64,000 bases of DNA from assembly GCF_001983175.1 (NCBI RefSeq), contig NZ_MNPW01000008.1:248001-312000 (forward strand), given 5' to 3'. This document shows, one piece after another, positions 60,072 to 64,000 of the stretch (within the stretch, counting starts at the first letter, position 1; each line of letters starts with the position of its first letter). The stretch comes from Pseudomonas cedrina subsp. cedrina (lineage in GTDB: Bacteria > Pseudomonadota > Gammaproteobacteria > Pseudomonadales > Pseudomonadaceae). The notes under the pieces were generated by a model. That model was not told where the DNA came from. It was given only the letters and a program-made list of their open reading frames with translations, and searched no databases. A program made the position numbers and the translations under genes.

Positions 60072-60476
60072 ATGCTCTGGCAGCTCTCCCAGATGCTCTG
60101 GGTCGGCGGCCTGTGGTTGCTGCACATTGGTGTATTACCGGCGCTGGGCCTGATTGGCCTGGCGCCGTTGCTGGTCGATGAGATCGATGGATTGCTCAGT
60201 GCGTTGCTGGTAGGTTTTGCGGCGGCGTGCGTGACGCTCCAGGCGTTGGTGCTGGTCAAGGCCGAGGGCTTGGGGAGTTTGTGGCGCGATATTCGCGGGC
60301 AACTGCTGTTGATGGCGCTGTATGCGTGCGCAATGTATTGCATTGTGCATGTCTGGCTGCCGGAGGCGTTGCGCTGGCAGCTATTCAGCTATCTTGTGCT
60401 AGGGTTCTCCGGCCTGGTGCTGGTTGTACAACCCGCACCGGGATGGAGTGGCGGGGCGCGCGAAGCACGCCCCTGA
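60072..60476 (+). CDS. Four-helix membrane protein of unknown function
   Basis: 134 residues from the ATG at 60072; a TTG at 60021 is an in-frame alternative reading through the hairpin. Four membrane segments (about 10-30, 43-62, 77-97, 105-122). A conserved gene between greA and yhbY by its place; no function is evident from the sequence. Confidence 0.75.
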   Translation: MLWQLSQMLWVGGLWLLHIGVLPALGLIGLAPLLVDEIDGLLSALLVGFAAACVTLQALVLVKAEGLGSLWRDIRGQLLLMALYACAMYCIVHVWLPEALRWQLFSYLVLGFSGLVLVVQPAPGWSGGAREARP

Positions 60477-60484
60477 CCCTTGTT

Positions 60485-60793
60485 TTACTTGAAGCGATGA
60501 ACGTTCGACAGCTGCTTGTTGACGCTGAAGTTCTTGCGATACAGCAGCGCCATCTTGCCGATGACCTGAACCAAGTCCGCCTTGCCCACCTTGCACAGTT
60601 CTGCAACGGCAGCCAGGCGCGCTTCGCGATCAAGGATGTTGACCTTGATCTTGATCAGTTCGTGATCGTTCAGTGCGCGTTCAAATTCGGCTAACACACC
60701 TTCAGTCAAGCCGTTATCTGCCACAATCAGAACTGGTTTCAGATGGTGGCCAATGGACTTGTACTGTTTCTTCTGCTCTTGAGTGAGCGGCAT
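60485..60793 (-). CDS. yhbY: Ribosome-associated CRM-domain RNA-binding protein
   Basis: 102 residues. LTQEQKKQYKSIGHHLKPVL, IVADNGLTEGVLAEFERALN, DHELIKIKVNILDREARLAA, LVQVIGKMALLYRKN match the YhbY/CRM family that binds pre-50S particles. Divergent from rlmE, as is common in gammaproteobacteria. Confidence 0.96.
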   Translation of the reverse strand: MPLTQEQKKQYKSIGHHLKPVLIVADNGLTEGVLAEFERALNDHELIKIKVNILDREARLAAVAELCKVGKADLVQVIGKMALLYRKNFSVNKQLSNVHRFK

Positions 60794-60899
60794 AATCTGA
60801 CCCCTGCGTCTGATCTTGTAAAAAGCGGCGGCCAGTTTACCCGAGCGAGTCCGGGACCGCCCAGTTAATCACGACCCGTTTTATTTTTCGAGGTGGCCC

Positions 60900-61550
60900 G
60901 TGGCCCGTTCCAAAACCAGCCTTAAGTGGCTACAAGAACATTTCAACGATCCTTACGTCAAAAAGGCGCAAAAGGACGGCTACCGTTCCCGGGCCAGCTA
61001 CAAGCTGCTGGAGATCCAGGACAAGGACAAATTGATCCGCCCCGGCATGAGTGTTATTGACCTGGGCGCGGCGCCGGGTGGCTGGTCTCAGGTGACCAGT
61101 CGTCTGATTGGTGGGCAGGGCCGCTTGATCGCTTCCGACATCCTGGAGATGGACAGCATCCCGGATGTGACCTTTGTTCACGGCGATTTCACCCAAGATA
61201 CGGTGCTCGCAGAGATTCTCGAGGCTGTGGGAAATTCCCAGGTAGACCTTGTGATTTCAGACATGGCCCCCAATATGAGTGGATTACCGGCCGTCGATAT
61301 GCCGCGCGCGATGTTCCTTTGTGAGCTGGCGCTGGATTTGGCGGGTCGGGTTCTGCGTCCTGGTGGTGATTTTCTGGTGAAAGTCTTCCAGGGCGAAGGG
61401 TTTGACGAGTACCACAAGAACATCCGCAAGCTGTTCGACAAGGTGCAGACGCGCAAGCCTGACTCTTCCCGGGACCGGTCTCGGGAGCAATATCTGCTCT
61501 GCCGCGGCTTCCGCGGCGTAGAAGGCGCTGCGAGCGAAGAGCGTTTTTAA
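60900..61550 (+). CDS. rlmE: 23S rRNA 2'-O-methyltransferase (U2552)
   Basis: 216 residues from a GTG at 60900 (CGAGG upstream). RSRASYKLLEIQDKDKLIRP, SAM site VIDLGAAPGGWSQV, the catalytic Asp in LVISDMAPNMSG, and DFLVKVFQGEGFDEY give the FtsJ K-D-K-E pattern. It methylates U2552 in late 50S assembly. Lies before ftsH, the classical pairing. Confidence 0.97.
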   Translation: MARSKTSLKWLQEHFNDPYVKKAQKDGYRSRASYKLLEIQDKDKLIRPGMSVIDLGAAPGGWSQVTSRLIGGQGRLIASDILEMDSIPDVTFVHGDFTQDTVLAEILEAVGNSQVDLVISDMAPNMSGLPAVDMPRAMFLCELALDLAGRVLRPGGDFLVKVFQGEGFDEYHKNIRKLFDKVQTRKPDSSRDRSREQYLLCRGFRGVEGAASEERF

Positions 61551-61741
61551 GGAATTCGAGGAGGGCGATAGGTTTTTTTATTTCGCTTTCGTCACGAAGC
61601 TTTACGAATATTGTGTAGTCAAAGTTTCACAAAGGGTTACAGACGGCGCCTGCCAGAGTTGTAGGTAATGTAGTAAGTTAGGCCGGTGAATATCATGCGA
61701 AGCACGCGCCAGTAGCGGAGCTTGCTTCAGAGGGTAGTTAA

Positions 61742-63661
<1,920 letters not shown>

Positions 63662-63669
63662 GGTTTGAA

Positions 63670-64000
63670 ATGACTTCTGTGTCGTCCTCCACCCGGTTGC
63701 CTTGCGGCAACCGGGTTCTTGATTTGGCTCATACGCATGTCATGGGCATCCTCAACGTAACTCCCGACTCCTTTTCCGATGGTGGCCGCTTCAGCCAGCT
63801 TGATGCTGCCTTGCGTCATGCCGAGGCGATGGTGGCGGCGGGCGCGACGCTGATTGATGTGGGCGGTGAGTCGACTCGGCCTGGTGCGCGCATGGTTTCT
63901 CCCTTGGAGGAGCTGGAGAGGGTGGCGCCAATCGTCGAGCGTATTGCGCGTGAACTGGACGTGATCATTTCGGTGGATACGTCGACGCCTGCGGTGATGC
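63670..64000 (+). CDS. folP: Dihydropteroate synthase, N-terminal part (truncated by window edge)
   Basis: 110 residues from the ATG at 63670 to the window end. THVMGILNVTPDSFSDGGRF, AAGATLIDVGGESTRPGARM and VIISVDTSTPAVM are the conserved DHPS motifs (pterin site and the first loops). It joins pterin with p-aminobenzoate in folate synthesis and is the sulfonamide target. Eight bases after ftsH. Confidence 0.97.
   Translation, partial: MTSVSSSTRLPCGNRVLDLAHTHVMGILNVTPDSFSDGGRFSQLDAALRHAEAMVAAGATLIDVGGESTRPGARMVSPLEELERVAPIVERIARELDVIISVDTSTPAVM
63691..63716 (+). terminator. Terminator-like hairpin inside the start of folP
   Basis: An 11-base perfect stem ACCCGGTTGCC / GGCAACCGGGT with the loop TTGC is followed by TCTTGATTT. 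It spans folP codons 8-16 and looks like the ftsH terminator read into coding sequence. Confidence 0.65.

Overview
The window comes from a Pseudomonas genome, most likely of the P. fluorescens group. The evidence is the housekeeping gene order (lldR/lldP/dld, smpB, ratA-rnfH, bamE, fur, recN, grpE-dnaK-dnaJ, dapB, carA-carB, greA, yhbY, rlmE, ftsH, folP), the tmRNA with a 14-residue tag (ANDENYGQEFALAA), and a fluorescens-type REP palindrome. All names rest on reading the sequence and on known family motifs. No database search was run.

About 1-38,974 is a temperate prophage inserted at the 3' end of ssrA (tmRNA). It runs off the left edge, inside its integrase gene. Layout: a leftward integration/lysogeny block (int, xis, small secreted protein, two Arc-type DNA-binding proteins, a LuxR-type HTH protein, CI; 1-3,732); a three-site CI/Cro operator (3,744-3,804); a rightward early operon with overlapping genes (cro, unknowns, a Rha-type regulator, replication initiator, DnaC-like loader, DnaB-like helicase, a second tyrosine recombinase, Q; 3,819-12,718); a lone leftward gene and a terminator before the late genes; holin and nested spanins (13,302-14,156); a lambda-type head module (DUF1441/GpA terminase, gpW, portal, protease-capsid fusion, cement protein; 15,070-21,669); a Mu-type contractile tail (sheath, tube, frameshifted chaperone, tape measure, gpN, gp44-gp48 baseplate; 21,670-31,733); tail fibre, fibre chaperone and a GH19 endolysin (31,737-33,728).

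The right end of the prophage (33,836-38,859) is an accessory region read leftward. It holds a Gly/Ser-rich peptide, two Xis-like proteins, a DUF4224 protein, small unknowns, a HigB toxin with a HigA antitoxin fused to an ImmA/IrrE metalloprotease (operator visible upstream), a small membrane protein and a 245-residue unknown next to ssrA.

From 38,974 to 64,000 is chromosome. Lactate use: the LldR regulator, the LldP permease and an Fe-S D-lactate dehydrogenase, with no lldD between permease and dehydrogenase. Ribosome rescue: ssrA and smpB 6 kb apart. Heat shock: grpE-dnaK-dnaJ with a clear sigma-32 promoter. Pyrimidine/arginine precursor synthesis: carAB with an attenuator-like leader. RNA and membrane-protein quality control: yhbY, rlmE, ftsH, then the start of folP.

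The most notable points are: a CI-type repressor that has lost both catalytic residues and the cleavage dipeptide; two tyrosine recombinases and up to three excisionase-like proteins in one prophage; an Arc gene duplication in which one copy gained a DUF1566 lectin-fold domain; the HigB/HigA-ImmA module; the slippery site in the tail chaperone gene; and terminator-like hairpins before carA, between carA and carB, and inside the start of folP.
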